From Polaromonas jejuensis NBRC 106434 (GTDB taxonomy: Bacteria > Pseudomonadota > Gammaproteobacteria > Burkholderiales > Burkholderiaceae_C), in assembly GCF_001598235.1 (NCBI RefSeq), contig NZ_BCYO01000008.1:62001-126000 (forward strand): a stretch of 64,000 bases of DNA, in the 5' to 3' direction. The notes under the pieces were generated by a model. It was not told the origin of the DNA. It saw only the letters and a list, made by a program, of their open reading frames with translations, and did not search any database. The translations under genes and the position numbers were made by a program. Below, piece after piece: positions 1 to 9,292 of this stretch (positions within the stretch are counted from its first letter, which is position 1; each line of letters opens with the position of its first letter).

Positions 1-183
1 ACCAGCAACCTGTTTCTCAACACGGGCCATGGCACCCTGGGCTGGACCCACTCCTGCGGCTCCGGCGCGGCGATTGCCGACATCGTGAGCGGGCTGACGC
101 CCCAGGTGGACTTTGCCTTCACGGGCCTGTCCGGGCGGCACAAGCCTATTTCACTGGGCAAGCCCGCAACGTTTCAAGCCTGA
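1..183 (+). CDS. dadA: D-amino acid dehydrogenase small subunit, C-terminal end (partial)
   Basis: The reading frame enters from the left edge and stops at 183, giving 60 residues. The stretch [14 protein letters not shown] followed by AIADIVSG matches the C-terminal FAD-binding end of DadA-type FAD-dependent D-amino acid dehydrogenases, which oxidise D-amino acids to 2-oxo acids at the inner membrane. The last 10 bases overlap the 3' end of the convergent argP gene. Identification rests on the short C-terminal motif only; another DAO-family oxidoreductase is possible. Confidence 0.75.
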   Translation, partial: TSNLFLNTGHGTLGWTHSCGSGAAIADIVSGLTPQVDFAFTGLSGRHKPISLGKPATFQA

Positions 184-1085
184 AGCAGACAGCCGCGGGC
201 CGCCGCCTTCACGGCCCGCGTGAGCCGCTGGGCCGATACCGGCTCACTCACCCAGTGTTGCCAGTACAGCATCACATCCACCGGGTGATCGGGCCAGATT
301 TCCCGCAGGGCCTGCTGGCGCGGGCGCGCGGCCAGCAGCACGTCGGGCACCATGCCCCAACCCATGCCCAGCTCCAGCGCCAGCTCGAAAGCGTCCACGG
401 CGGGCACCACATGGTGCGGATAGAGGGCGTTCTGCAGATTGAAATGCCGCGCCAAAAAGGCATCCTGCAAGGCGTCCTTGCGGTTGAAAATGACCGCCGG
501 GCTGCTCAACAGGCGGCGCGACAGGGCCGTGCCGCCAGCCGCAGCGGCGGCGCCCCACTGCGCAATCAGCGCCGGTGCCGCCATGCAGCGGTAGCGCATC
601 AGGCCCAGCGGCTCGGCCACGCAGCCGCGCATGGCCTGCGCCAGCGTGGTGACGCAGCCGGCGACAGCGCCGCTCTTGAGCGCATCGTGGGTGTGGTCCT
701 GGTCATCCACCACGATGTCGAGCAGCAGACGGTGCTGGTGCGCGGCCGCGGCCACGCCCGGCAGAAACCAGCTGGTGAGCGAGTCCGCATTCACCGCCAC
801 GCTCAGGCTCTGCATGCAGGCGGCCTTGCCGCCGCCGGGCAGGCCCGCCACCAGGTCCGCCTCCATCAACCTGACCTGTTTGACATGCCCCAGCAAGGCC
901 TGGCCCGCGGGCGTCGCGCGCAGGGGCTTGCCGCGCACCAGCAGGCGTTGCCCCAAGTCGGCCTCCAGCGACTTGATGCGCAGGGACACCGCCGCGAGCG
1001 TCAGACTCAAAGCCTTGGCGGCCGCCCCAAAACTGCCGTGTTCAATGACGGCGGCCAGCGCATCCAGTTGACGGGCATCCAGCAC
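174..1085 (-). CDS. argP: LysR-family regulator, ArgP/IciA type
   Basis: 303 residues, the usual LysR length. The N-terminal winged helix-turn-helix spans about residues 3-60 ([21 protein letters not shown], then [18 protein letters not shown]); the remainder is a LysR effector domain. The ArgP call rests on the typical start [18 protein letters not shown] and on divergence from a LysE/ArgO exporter gene, the classical ArgP target. ArgP proteins respond to lysine and arginine and activate basic amino acid export. The 160-bp spacer to the exporter is strikingly AT-rich and probably holds the binding site. A related regulator of the same exporter pair (LysG) is the alternative name. Confidence 0.8.
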   Translation of the reverse strand: MLDARQLDALAAVIEHGSFGAAAKALSLTLAAVSLRIKSLEADLGQRLLVRGKPLRATPAGQALLGHVKQVRLMEADLVAGLPGGGKAACMQSLSVAVNADSLTSWFLPGVAAAAHQHRLLLDIVVDDQDHTHDALKSGAVAGCVTTLAQAMRGCVAEPLGLMRYRCMAAPALIAQWGAAAAAGGTALSRRLLSSPAVIFNRKDALQDAFLARHFNLQNALYPHHVVPAVDAFELALELGMGWGMVPDVLLAARPRQQALREIWPDHPVDVMLYWQHWVSEPVSAQRLTRAVKAAARGCLLQA

Positions 1086-1145
1086 GGCAATAACTTTAAT
1101 ATTTATTGATAAAACTTAATTTTAGTTAATTTTGTTTAATTAATT
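1086..1145. promoter_or_regulatory. AT-rich divergent promoter region between argP and the LysE/ArgO gene
   Basis: The segment just upstream of argP is almost pure A/T, with repeated TTAATTTT and TTTAATTAATT stretches, in an otherwise GC-rich neighbourhood. It sits between divergent argP and exporter genes, where ArgP/LysG binding sites normally lie. No exact promoter hexamers are claimed. Confidence 0.45.
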
Positions 1146-1245
1146 CCCGCTTTTGGCGACACTCATGCGCAGGGACTTCAGGGCGCAGCAGCCCGGTCCA
1201 TCTTGGGCAACCTGCCTTTTCCTCACGCCACTCCTTGTCCGCCTC

Positions 1246-1884
1246 ATGAATCTGTTCACTGCTCCGGCCTTCTTCGCCGGCCTGGTTTTGAGCCTGTCGC
1301 TCATCATGGCCATTGGTCCGCAAAACGCCCATGTGATGCGCATGGGCCTGCGCGGCCAGCATTTGTGGCTCACGATCGCCATCTGCGTGGCCACCGACAT
1401 CGTCCTGATCGCCACCGGCGTGGCCGGCCTGGCACAACTGGGCGGGCTGTCCGACAAGCTGCTGGGTGCCCTGACAGGCGCGGGCGCGCTGGTGCTGCTC
1501 ACTTACGGCGCACTGGCCATGCAGCGCTTTCTCAGGCCTTCGGGCCAGACCCTCCGCACGGACGCACCGGCGGGCAAGGCGGCCGGCGTGTCGCGCCGCC
1601 AGGCCATCGCGCTGGCGCTGGCCCTGTCCTGGCTCAACCCCCATGCCTGGCTGGACACCGCCGTGCTGATCGGCACGGCCTCGCTGGCCTATGGCCAGCC
1701 GGACAATGCCGTGTTTGGCATGGGCGCGGCCACCGGTTCCCTGCTGTGGTTCACGGCGCTGGGCGTTGCCATGTGGTGCCTGGGGCGGCACCTGAACTCC
1801 CCACGTTTCTGGCGCGCACTGGATGCGCTGGTCGCCCTGATGATGTGGGGCACGGCGCTGTGGCTGGTGAAGGGCCTGTTCTGA
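1246..1884 (+). CDS. LysE/ArgO-family basic amino acid exporter
   Basis: 212 residues from the ATG at 1246 (MNLFTAPAFFAGLVLSLSL). An upstream in-frame ATG at 1153 would add 31 non-hydrophobic residues unlike the family, so it was not used. The motif IMAIGPQNAHVMRMGLRG near the N-terminus is the LysE/ArgO signature (GPQN), and about six hydrophobic segments follow (ICVATDIVLIATGVAGLAQL, GAGALVLLTYGALAM, IALALALSWLNPHAWLDT and others). Members export lysine or arginine across the inner membrane. Divergent from argP, which probably activates it. The next gene is convergent and ends 17 bp away. Confidence 0.85.
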   Translation: MNLFTAPAFFAGLVLSLSLIMAIGPQNAHVMRMGLRGQHLWLTIAICVATDIVLIATGVAGLAQLGGLSDKLLGALTGAGALVLLTYGALAMQRFLRPSGQTLRTDAPAGKAAGVSRRQAIALALALSWLNPHAWLDTAVLIGTASLAYGQPDNAVFGMGAATGSLLWFTALGVAMWCLGRHLNSPRFWRALDALVALMMWGTALWLVKGLF

Positions 1885-1901
1885 TTTGTTGAGCGCGGCG
1901 C

Positions 1902-2822
1902 TCACGCCGGCGCGGCCGCGGAACGCCAGAACTCGGACTGGCTGTAATGGTGCTTCAGGAAATCAATCCATAGCCGCACCCGCAGCGGCAAATGCTTGCG
2001 CTGCGGAAACACCGCGTAAATGCCATTCGGCGGGGCCGCAAAGTCTTCCAGCACCGCCACCAGGCGGCCGGCGGCAATTTCCGACTCGACCTCCCAGGTG
2101 CTGCGCCAGGCAATGCCGCAGTCGGCCAGACACCAGTCGTGCAGCACCTGCCCGTCGGAGCAATCCAGCGGACCGCCGGGCTTCAGATGGATCAGTTCGC
2201 CGTCCACCTGAAACGCCCAGCCGCGCGTCTGCGAGGCATCGCTGGACAGCGCAAGGCAGTCAAATTTGGCCAGCTCGCTGGGATGCTGCGGCGTGCCGTG
2301 CATTTTCAGGTAGCGCGGCGTGGCCACGCACAGGCGCCGGTTGTCGGCCATGCGCACACTGACCAGCGAAGAGTCGGGCAAATCGCCCACCCGCACGGCG
2401 CAGTCGAAGCCCTCACCGGCCAGATCGACCACGCGGTCGCTCAGGTTCAGCGAAATCGTCACGTCCGCATGCTGCTCGCGGAATTTCGTCACCAGCGGCG
2501 CGACATGGCGGCGGCCAAACCCGGCCGGTGCGGTGATGCGCAAATGGCCGCTGGCCTTGACCCCGCCCGCCGACACGCTGGCCTCGGCATTGGCCAGGTC
2601 GGCAAGCACGCGCTGGCAGTCCTCCAGAAACGCGCTGCCCTCATGCGTGAGGGCGATGCGCCTTGTGGTGCGCACCAGCAGCTTCACGCCCAGCCGCTCC
2701 TCCAGCGCATCGAGCCTGCGGCCCATGATGGCGGGCGCCACACCCTCGGCCTTGGCCGCCGCCGTCAGGCTGCCGCGGGCCACCACCGACACAAAGGATT
2801 CCAGCTGCTTGAGTTTGTCCAT
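1902..2822 (-). CDS. LysR-family transcriptional regulator
   Basis: 306 residues. LysR helix-turn-helix at about residues 3-60 (KLKQLESFVSVVARGSLTAAA, then MGRRLDALEERLGVKLLVRTTRR), followed by a CrgA-like effector domain (GHLRITAPAGFGRRHVAPLV, RVGDLPDSSLVSVRM). It lies between the exporter and the divergent TetR gene; its target is not evident. Its first 32 codons and some upstream DNA are closely matched by a gene fragment at 11604-11726, so a duplicate start of this gene exists 9 kb away. Confidence 0.85.
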   Translation of the reverse strand: MDKLKQLESFVSVVARGSLTAAAKAEGVAPAIMGRRLDALEERLGVKLLVRTTRRIALTHEGSAFLEDCQRVLADLANAEASVSAGGVKASGHLRITAPAGFGRRHVAPLVTKFREQHADVTISLNLSDRVVDLAGEGFDCAVRVGDLPDSSLVSVRMADNRRLCVATPRYLKMHGTPQHPSELAKFDCLALSSDASQTRGWAFQVDGELIHLKPGGPLDCSDGQVLHDWCLADCGIAWRSTWEVESEIAAGRLVAVLEDFAAPPNGIYAVFPQRKHLPLRVRLWIDFLKHHYSQSEFWRSAAAPA

Positions 2823-2936
2823 ACCTGATTATGGCGATGAATGTTTGGAATCAACCCGCTTTTACCCTTGATTCCAGTAAATCAGCCGCAGCTGCCACGA
2901 CTTCGCCAGCAAGACTCGGGATTTTTCGATACACTA

Positions 2937-2950
2937 TAGTTTCGAAACTA
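2937..2950. promoter_or_regulatory. Perfect 14-bp palindrome, probable TetR operator
   Basis: The sequence TAGTTTCGAAACTA is a perfect inverted repeat ending 18 bp before the TetR start codon. TetR-family repressors bind palindromes of this size in their own promoter, so autoregulation of the TetR-efflux operon is the likely role. Binding is inferred from position and symmetry. Confidence 0.6.
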
Positions 2951-2968
2951 AATCGTTCCGTATATCTC

Positions 2969-3580
2969 ATGACTTCCACCCCCCTCACGCCCCCGGTCGG
3001 TCGCCCGCGCGATGCCGCGCTCGACACCAGCATCCTGCGCGCCGCCATGGAGTTGCTGGGCCAGAGCGGCATCGCGGCGGTCACCATGGAAGCGGTGGCG
3101 CAGCGCGCCGGCGCCGGCAAGGCCTCGCTGTACCGGCGCTGGAAGTCCAAGGACGAACTGCTGGCCGAAGCGCTGACGCTGTACTCGCCTATCGACGTCG
3201 AGGTGGACACCGGCTCGCTGCGCGACGACCTCGTGAAGCTCTATGAGCACTACTACGGCATAGGCAACCATGTGATGCAGGCCGCCGTGCAGGAAATGCT
3301 GGGCAATGTGCGCCAGCACCTGGCCTGGACCGAAAAAGTGGCCCCGGAGCGGCTCACCGCCCGGCGCGCCAAGGTGCTGGCCTTGCTAGAACGGGCGATC
3401 GCGCGCGGCGAAATCGCCGCCCCGGCAGAAATGGATGTGCTGCTGGACATCGTGCCAGCCATGATCCTCTATCGCTACAACACCCGTGCCGAGAAAGTCA
3501 GCCGCGCTTCCATTGAGCGCCTGGTTGACGGCATGGTGATGCCCATGGTGCGCACCATTCCCCCGAAGGCGTCGCGATGA
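2969..3580 (+). CDS. TetR/AcrR-family repressor of the adjoining efflux operon
   Basis: 203 residues from the ATG at 2969; an upstream in-frame start would run through the operator palindrome and was rejected. The N-terminal TetR helix-turn-helix lies at about residues 20-65 (AAMELLGQSGIAAVTMEAVA, QRAGAGKASLYRRWKSKDEL). The C-terminal half is an AcrR-type ligand domain. The stop overlaps the start of the MFS gene by 4 bp (ATGA), so the repressor is cotranscribed with the pump it probably controls. Confidence 0.85.
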   Translation: MTSTPLTPPVGRPRDAALDTSILRAAMELLGQSGIAAVTMEAVAQRAGAGKASLYRRWKSKDELLAEALTLYSPIDVEVDTGSLRDDLVKLYEHYYGIGNHVMQAAVQEMLGNVRQHLAWTEKVAPERLTARRAKVLALLERAIARGEIAAPAEMDVLLDIVPAMILYRYNTRAEKVSRASIERLVDGMVMPMVRTIPPKASR

Positions 3581-5226
3581 GCAATCAGCATGTTGCGGCA
3601 GCGCCGGCCTCCACGTCTGCAGCGCCACCGGCACCGGCGCCCGCAGACCCCTGGAATATGTGGCAGGGCCTGAGCTTCATGGCGGTTTCCCTGCTGCTGG
3701 GCATCACGCAGGGTCTGGGGGTCAACCTCGTGAACTCCAACCTGACGGGTATTCAGGGCTCCCTGGGGGCCACGGCCGCCGAGGCCAGCTGGCTCACCAC
3801 CGCCTACTTCGCCACCAACATCACCGCATCGCTGCTGCTGACCAAGGTGCGCTACCAGTATGGGCTGCGCCTGTTTGCCGATGTCGTGATCGTCCTCTTC
3901 CTGCTGCTGGCCCTGGCGCACCTGTTCACACAGCACCTGGGGTCGGCGATCGCGGTGCGCGCGGCGCTGGGCCTGGCGGCGGCACCCATCAGCAGCCTGG
4001 CCGTGCTCTACATGGTGCAGGCCTTCCCGCCCGCCAGGGCCATGACCGGCGCCGTGCTGGGCTTTGCGATGACGCAGATCGGCGCCCCCCTGTCGCGCAT
4101 CATTTCCGAAGAACTGCTGCAAAACGGCCAGTGGCAGGGCATTCACCTGGTCGACGCGGCGCTGGCGATTCTCTGCGTGGCGGCCATCAATGTGGTGCGA
4201 CCCAAACACGTGCCCACGCAAAAGATGTTCGCGCGCGGCGACGGCATAGTCTTCACCCTTTATGCGCTCGCCCTGGGCCTGTTGTGCGTGGTGCTGACGC
4301 AGGGCCGCCTGCGCTGGTGGAGCGACACGCCCTGGCTTGGCGTCTGCCTGGCCGGCGCGGTGCTGTGCTTCGGGCTTTACCTCGTGATCGAGCTGCGGCG
4401 CGAAAAGCCGCTGCTGGACCTGCACTGGCTCGCCAGCCCCTTCATGCTGCGCTTCATGGCCGCCATCCTGCTGTTTCGCATCGTGCTGTCCGAACAGAGC
4501 GTGGGCGCGGTCGGCCTCATGAACACCCTGGGCTTCACCAATGACCAGATGCACCTGTTGTTTGTCTTTGTCACCGTGGGCACGATGGCGGGCTTTGGGC
4601 TCGCGCTGCTGGCCCTGCCCTCGCGCCGCTTCGGCCTCCTGGGCGATGCCGCGCTGGTGCTGATCATGCTGGCAGCCTGGATGGATGGGCAATCGACCGT
4701 GCTCACCCGTCCGCACGACCTCTACCTGTCGCAGACGCTGCTCGCGGCGGCCAGTTCGATGTTCCTGGCCTCGGCGATGCTGCAGGGCTTTGGCCATGTG
4801 ATCGCCGGCGGGATGAAGAACCTCATCAGCTTCATCGCCGTGTTCAGCGGCGGCCAGGCGCTGGCGGGCCTGGTCGGCCAGGCCTGGCTGTCCACCTTGC
4901 TGGCGGAGCGGCAGCGGCTGCACTACGGCCAGCTGGTCGAGCACCTGCAGCAGAGCGATCCGCAGGTCGTGCAGCGCCTGGCCCAGCTGGGCGGCGCCTA
5001 CGCCGCCACCCTGAACGATGCGGCGGCGCGCGGCAACCAGGCGCTCACGCTGCTCAGCCAGCAGGTCACGCAGCAGTCGTATGTGATGGCCTACAACGAC
5101 CTGTTCCACACGGTGGCACTGACCTCCACGCTGGGCTTCCTCGTTTTTGCGGGCATCAAGACGCACCGCTGGCACCGCGCGCGACGCAACACACCCGCCG
5201 CCGAACTTCCTGCCACCTCTTCCTGA
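3577..5226 (+). CDS. DHA2-type MFS drug efflux transporter (EmrB/QacA-like)
   Basis: 549 residues with an Ala/Pro-rich cytoplasmic start, then about 14 hydrophobic helices, the DHA2 layout. Helix 1 carries LLLGITQGLGVNLVNSNLTG and helix 2 the typical EAS-W-LTTAYFATNI segment. Such pumps use proton motive force to expel hydrophobic compounds and work with an HlyD adaptor and an outer-membrane channel, both encoded immediately downstream. Translationally coupled to the TetR gene. Confidence 0.85.
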   Translation: MSNQHVAAAPASTSAAPPAPAPADPWNMWQGLSFMAVSLLLGITQGLGVNLVNSNLTGIQGSLGATAAEASWLTTAYFATNITASLLLTKVRYQYGLRLFADVVIVLFLLLALAHLFTQHLGSAIAVRAALGLAAAPISSLAVLYMVQAFPPARAMTGAVLGFAMTQIGAPLSRIISEELLQNGQWQGIHLVDAALAILCVAAINVVRPKHVPTQKMFARGDGIVFTLYALALGLLCVVLTQGRLRWWSDTPWLGVCLAGAVLCFGLYLVIELRREKPLLDLHWLASPFMLRFMAAILLFRIVLSEQSVGAVGLMNTLGFTNDQMHLLFVFVTVGTMAGFGLALLALPSRRFGLLGDAALVLIMLAAWMDGQSTVLTRPHDLYLSQTLLAAASSMFLASAMLQGFGHVIAGGMKNLISFIAVFSGGQALAGLVGQAWLSTLLAERQRLHYGQLVEHLQQSDPQVVQRLAQLGGAYAATLNDAAARGNQALTLLSQQVTQQSYVMAYNDLFHTVALTSTLGFLVFAGIKTHRWHRARRNTPAAELPATSS

Positions 5227-5238
5227 TCGACTTCCACC

Positions 5239-6366
5239 ATGACCTTTCTCGCCAAAACCCTTCGCGCCCGCGGCACCTGGATCGTGCTGGCGGCCACCCT
5301 GGCCTGCCTTGCGCTGGTGCTCTACGCCTGGCGCCTGCCGCCCTTCCACACCGGCACCGAGTCCACCGAGAACGCCTATGTGCGCGGCATGGTCACCATC
5401 GTCGCGCCCAAGGTGGACGGCTACGTGGCCGAGGTGCTGGTACAGGACTACATGGCGGTGAAAGCCGGCCAGGTGATCGTGCGGCTCGACGACCGCATCT
5501 ACCGCCAGAAGCTCGATCAGGCGCGCAGCAGCCTGTCGGCCCAGCAGGCCAACCTGGCCAACACCGTGCAGGCCCGGCGTGCCCGCGAAGCCACCCTGGG
5601 CAGCACGCAGGCCCAGATCGCCGGGGCCGACGCCCAACTGGCCAATGCCCAGGCCCAGCTGCAGCGCGCCCAGGCCGACATGCGCCGCGCCACGCCGCTC
5701 GCGCAGGACGGCTCGCTGTCGCAGCGCGAGCGCGACCAGACCGAAGCCGCCCTGCACCAGGCGGAGGCGGCGCTGAAGCAGGCCGAAGCCGCCGCCAAAC
5801 AGGCCCAGGCCGGCAAGGCCGTGGCCACGCAGGATTTGCAGACGGTGGTGGTCAACCGCGAGGCGGTCGAAGCCGGCGTCGAATCCGCCCGCGCCGCCGT
5901 GAAGCTCGCCGAGATTGACCTGGAAAACACCCAGATCCGCGCGCCCCGCGACGGCCATGTCGGCGAGGTGGGCGTCAAGCTGGGCCAGTATGTCACCCCC
6001 GGCACGCAGCTCATGGCGGTGGTGCCGGATCAGGTCTGGGTGGTAGCGAATTTCAAGGAAGCCCAGACCGCCCGCATGGCGCCCGGCCAGGCGGCGCGCT
6101 TTCACGTCGACGCCCTGGCCGACGCCGCGCTCACGGGCCATGTCGAGCGCCTGTCGCCGGCCACGGGATCGGAGTTCAGCGTGATCAAGCAGGACAACGC
6201 CACCGGCAACTTCACCAAAATCCCGCAGCGCCTGTCGGTACGCATTGCCGTCGATGCTGGCCAGGCGCTGGCGCAGCGGCTGCGACCGGGCATGTCGGTG
6301 GTGGTGGAAGTCGACACCCGCCCGGGCAGCGGAGCCCAGGCACCCACCGCGGGAAATCCATCATGA
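5239..6366 (+). CDS. HlyD/EmrA-family membrane fusion protein
   Basis: 375 residues. One N-terminal membrane anchor (about residues 13-31, WIVLAATLACLALVLYAW), a split biotinyl-lipoyl domain (TVDGYVAEVLVQDYMAVKAG type at about residues 54-75 and IRAPRDGHVGEVGVKLGQYV further on), and a long Gln/Ala-rich coiled coil between the halves (about residues 90-215). It bridges the MFS pump to the outer-membrane channel across the periplasm. Starts 12 bp after the MFS gene; its end overlaps the next start by 4 bp. Confidence 0.87.
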   Translation: MTFLAKTLRARGTWIVLAATLACLALVLYAWRLPPFHTGTESTENAYVRGMVTIVAPKVDGYVAEVLVQDYMAVKAGQVIVRLDDRIYRQKLDQARSSLSAQQANLANTVQARRAREATLGSTQAQIAGADAQLANAQAQLQRAQADMRRATPLAQDGSLSQRERDQTEAALHQAEAALKQAEAAAKQAQAGKAVATQDLQTVVVNREAVEAGVESARAAVKLAEIDLENTQIRAPRDGHVGEVGVKLGQYVTPGTQLMAVVPDQVWVVANFKEAQTARMAPGQAARFHVDALADAALTGHVERLSPATGSEFSVIKQDNATGNFTKIPQRLSVRIAVDAGQALAQRLRPGMSVVVEVDTRPGSGAQAPTAGNPS

Positions 6367-7784
6367 GGCGGCACACGATGTGCTGCGGCGCGCTGAGTCT
6401 GGCCGCCGCCCTGCTGCTGCCGGCCTGCGGCAGCATGCCGAACACGCCCACGCCGGCCATGGCCGTGCCAAGCGCCTGGCAGGCCACGCCCACCGTGGCG
6501 CCGGGCGCGGTGCTCCAGACCGGCTGGTGGCGCGCCTTTGGCGACCCGGTGCTCGATGCCCTCGTGGACCAGGCACTGGCCCACAACAGCGACCTGCGCG
6601 CCGCCGCCGCCCGCGTCGCCGAGGCACGCGCCCTTGGCGACGCCCAGCAGGCCGCGAGCGGCCCCAGCCTGGACTTTGGCGCTGGCGTTCAGCGCAGCCG
6701 CAGCATCAGCGCCGCGACCGGCAAGCCCTACGACGCCAGCGTGGTCCAGCCGCAATTCCAGGCGTCCTATGAAGTCGACCTGTGGGGCAAGCTCGGCGAG
6801 CTGAACCGCGCCGCCTATGCCCAGCTGCAGGCCAGCAAGGCCGCACAGGACAGCGCCGCGCTGAGCGTGGCGGCGGGCACCGCCTCGGGCTACATCAACC
6901 TGCGCGCGCTCGATGCCCGGCTGGAGGTGGCGCACGAGACGCTCGCCTCCCGTGCATCAGCGCAGCAGCTGGCCCGCTCGCGCCAGCAGCGCGGCTACAC
7001 CTCGGCGCTGGAAACCCAGCAAAGCGAAGCCGAATACCGCGCCACCGCGCAGGCCATTCCGCAACTCGAACTCGCGATCCGCCGCCAGGAGCATGGGCTC
7101 AGCGTGCTGACCGGCGCGGCGCCCGGCCCCATCCCGCGCGGGCTGACGCTGGAGGCCCTGCAATTGCCGGCCCTGCCAGGCACGGGCCTGCCGTCGGAGC
7201 TGCTGCGGCGCCGGCCCGACCTCGCCGGCGCCGAGGCCCAGCTCGCCGCCAGCGACGCCCAGCTGGCGGCCGCGCGCGCGCAATTGCTGCCCTCGCTGCG
7301 CCTGTCGGCGAGCCTGGGCAGCATCAGTTCGAGCGCGCTCACGGGCAATCCATTCACCCTGTGGAGCCTGGGCGGCAGCGTGCTGGCGCCCCTCTTCGAC
7401 GGCGGCCGGCTGCGCGCGCAGGTACGGGCCTCGGATGCGCGGCGCGATCAGGCGCTTGCCGGCTACGAAAAAGCCGTGCTGACGGCCTTCGCCGAAGTCG
7501 AAGACCAACTCGCGGCGGTGCAGGAGCTGGCGCGCCAGGGCATTGAAGTCAGCGCCCAGCGCCAGGCCCTGCAGGAAGCGGTGCGCGTGGCCAGCAACCG
7601 CTACCGCGAGGGCTATGCCTCCTACCTCGACGAGCTGGACGCGCAGCGCAACCTGTTCAGCGCGGAGCAAAGCGCACTGCAATTGCGTGCCGACCAGCTC
7701 ACGGCCCACATCGGCCTGTACCGGGCCCTCGGCGGCGGCTGGCAGCCTGAATCATTGACCGAAACAGCCCCCAGCCCGCACTGA
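6363..7784 (+). CDS. NodT-family outer-membrane efflux lipoprotein
   Basis: 473 residues. A lipoprotein-type signal peptide (LSLAAALLLPACG, with the lipobox Cys near residue 20) is followed by two repeated OEP halves rich in coiled coil (DSDLRAAAARVAEARALG type, and RRRPDLAGAEAQLAASDAQL). RRRPDL is the standard motif of this family. It forms the trimeric outer-membrane exit duct of the tripartite pump encoded by the two genes before it. Last gene of the operon. Confidence 0.88.
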   Translation: MRRHTMCCGALSLAAALLLPACGSMPNTPTPAMAVPSAWQATPTVAPGAVLQTGWWRAFGDPVLDALVDQALAHNSDLRAAAARVAEARALGDAQQAASGPSLDFGAGVQRSRSISAATGKPYDASVVQPQFQASYEVDLWGKLGELNRAAYAQLQASKAAQDSAALSVAAGTASGYINLRALDARLEVAHETLASRASAQQLARSRQQRGYTSALETQQSEAEYRATAQAIPQLELAIRRQEHGLSVLTGAAPGPIPRGLTLEALQLPALPGTGLPSELLRRRPDLAGAEAQLAASDAQLAAARAQLLPSLRLSASLGSISSSALTGNPFTLWSLGGSVLAPLFDGGRLRAQVRASDARRDQALAGYEKAVLTAFAEVEDQLAAVQELARQGIEVSAQRQALQEAVRVASNRYREGYASYLDELDAQRNLFSAEQSALQLRADQLTAHIGLYRALGGGWQPESLTETAPSPH

Positions 7785-7922
7785 ACATGCGCCACCAGCT
7801 ATCGTTTTAGCAGCAAAATACAGCCGCCCGGGCGGCGCTCAATCCGCTGCGATGGGCACGGATTGGCATGGCTGATCGGCCTGATTTCCGTTTTGCGCCA
7901 TATTCTTTGGCATGATGCGGGC

Positions 7923-8918
7923 ATGAACCCCCGCCCCCACACGACGCCCACCATCTCCTGCGTCATACCCGCCTTTAACGAAGCGAGCAACCTGGGCGCG
8001 GTAGTGCCGCAGACGCTCGCCGCGCTGCAACAGCTGTCACCCCAGGCCGAGTTGATCGTGGTGGACGATGGCAGCACGGACGACACCGCCCGCGTGATGC
8101 AGGGCCTGTGCGCAGCCCATGCGCAAGTGGTGCATATGAGGCTGTCGCGCAACTTTGGCAAGGAATCGGCGCTCACCGCGGGGCTGGATATGGCGCGCGG
8201 CGAGGTGGTCATACAGATGGATGCAGACGGCCAGCACCCCACGTCGCTGTTGCCCGAGATGCTCTCGAAATGGAAGCAAGGCGCGGATGTGGTGTATGCG
8301 GTGCGCAAGGCCAGGGAGGACCAGTCGGCCTTGCAGGCGGGCCTGATCGGGCTGTTTTACAAGCTCATCAACTGGGGCAGCCACATCGAGATTCCGGCCA
8401 ACGCGGGGGACTTCAGGCTGATGGACCGCCAGGTGGTGAACGCCCTCAAGGCCATACCCGAGCGCAACCGATTCATGAAGGGTCTGTACGCCTGGGTAGG
8501 CTTTCACAGCACAGCGATTGACTACGAGCCCTTGCCGCGCGCCGACGGCCTCAGCAAGTTTGGCATGGGCGGATCGTTCTCGCTGGCACTCACAGGCATG
8601 GTGGCCTTTTCAACGGCGCCGCTTCGGCTGCTGACTCTGGGGGGGCTGCTGCTCGCGGCAGCGGCGCTGGGCTATGGCGGCTGGGTCGTTGTGGAGTATT
8701 TCTTCTGGGGCATCAAAGTGCCCGGCTACGCCACGCTGGTGGTGGGCATGATGTTTTTAAGCGGCATCCAGCTGCTGGGCCTGGGCATCCTGGCCGAGTA
8801 CGTGGGCCGTATTTACGACGAGGTGAAGCGGCGGCCCAGCTACATCGTGGCGCAATGCAGCGGCCAGGGCTTGCCCGACGGGCAGGGCGGATGCGACCTG
8901 GGCCCTCGCCACCCATGA
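7923..8918 (+). CDS. Polyprenyl-phosphate glycosyltransferase, GT2 family (GtrB/ArnC/LgmA-like)
   Basis: 331 residues from the ATG at 7923. An upstream in-frame start at 7863 gives an unsupported 20-residue extension. GT2 catalytic elements are visible: CVIPAFNEASNLG, IVVDDGSTDDTAR, and the DADGQHPTSLLPEM metal and substrate region. Two C-terminal hydrophobic helices (LLTLGGLLLAAAALGYGGWV and VVGMMFLSGIQLLGLGILAE) and the ending YVGRIYDEVKRRP are typical of enzymes that load a sugar onto undecaprenyl phosphate. It overlaps the GtrA gene by 4 bp. With the nearby ArnT-like and YdjC-like genes it fits a lipid A amino-sugar pathway. Confidence 0.85.
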   Translation: MNPRPHTTPTISCVIPAFNEASNLGAVVPQTLAALQQLSPQAELIVVDDGSTDDTARVMQGLCAAHAQVVHMRLSRNFGKESALTAGLDMARGEVVIQMDADGQHPTSLLPEMLSKWKQGADVVYAVRKAREDQSALQAGLIGLFYKLINWGSHIEIPANAGDFRLMDRQVVNALKAIPERNRFMKGLYAWVGFHSTAIDYEPLPRADGLSKFGMGGSFSLALTGMVAFSTAPLRLLTLGGLLLAAAALGYGGWVVVEYFFWGIKVPGYATLVVGMMFLSGIQLLGLGILAEYVGRIYDEVKRRPSYIVAQCSGQGLPDGQGGCDLGPRHP

Positions 8919-9292
8919 CGGACCCGCTCAGGCGCGGATTCTGGTTCCTGGCCGTGGGCGCCGGCGCCGCCCTGACACACATGGCCGTATTTGCGTTGAC
9001 GCAGCACCGCCTGTGGCCCGAGCTGGCCAATGCCTTCGGCTTTGTGGTGGCGTTTTTTGTGAGCTTTGGCGGGCACCGGCTGCTCACTTTTCGCGATGCC
9101 GGCACCACCGTGACGCAAAGCTTTCAGCGCTTTCTGGTGACCGCACTGGCGGGCTTTGCGAGCAATGAGGGGCTGTTTGTGCTGCTGCTGCGCGTGGCCG
9201 GTTGGCCCGCGCTGATGGCCTTGTTTGTCGCGCTGGTGCTGGCTGCGGGACAGACCTTTTTACTCAGCCGGTTTTGGGCCTTCAGGCGCTGA
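8915..9292 (+). CDS. GtrA-family polyprenyl-sugar flippase-like protein
   Basis: 125 residues and four hydrophobic helices, the usual GtrA size. The first helix (FWFLAVGAGAALTHMAVFAL) and the FVVAFFVSFGGHRLLTFRD segment are characteristic of GtrA. These small proteins are thought to move undecaprenyl-phosphate sugars to the periplasmic side. The ATG overlaps the stop of the glycosyltransferase (ATGA). Its last 33 bp overlap the 3' end of the convergent ArnT-like gene. Confidence 0.85.
   Translation: MTDPLRRGFWFLAVGAGAALTHMAVFALTQHRLWPELANAFGFVVAFFVSFGGHRLLTFRDAGTTVTQSFQRFLVTALAGFASNEGLFVLLLRVAGWPALMALFVALVLAAGQTFLLSRFWAFRR

Noticed and set aside
3475..6141. 888-codon open frame on the minus strand
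   Set aside because: It is antisense to the clear MFS and HlyD genes; its His/Gly/Arg-rich composition is typical of a shadow frame in high-GC DNA.
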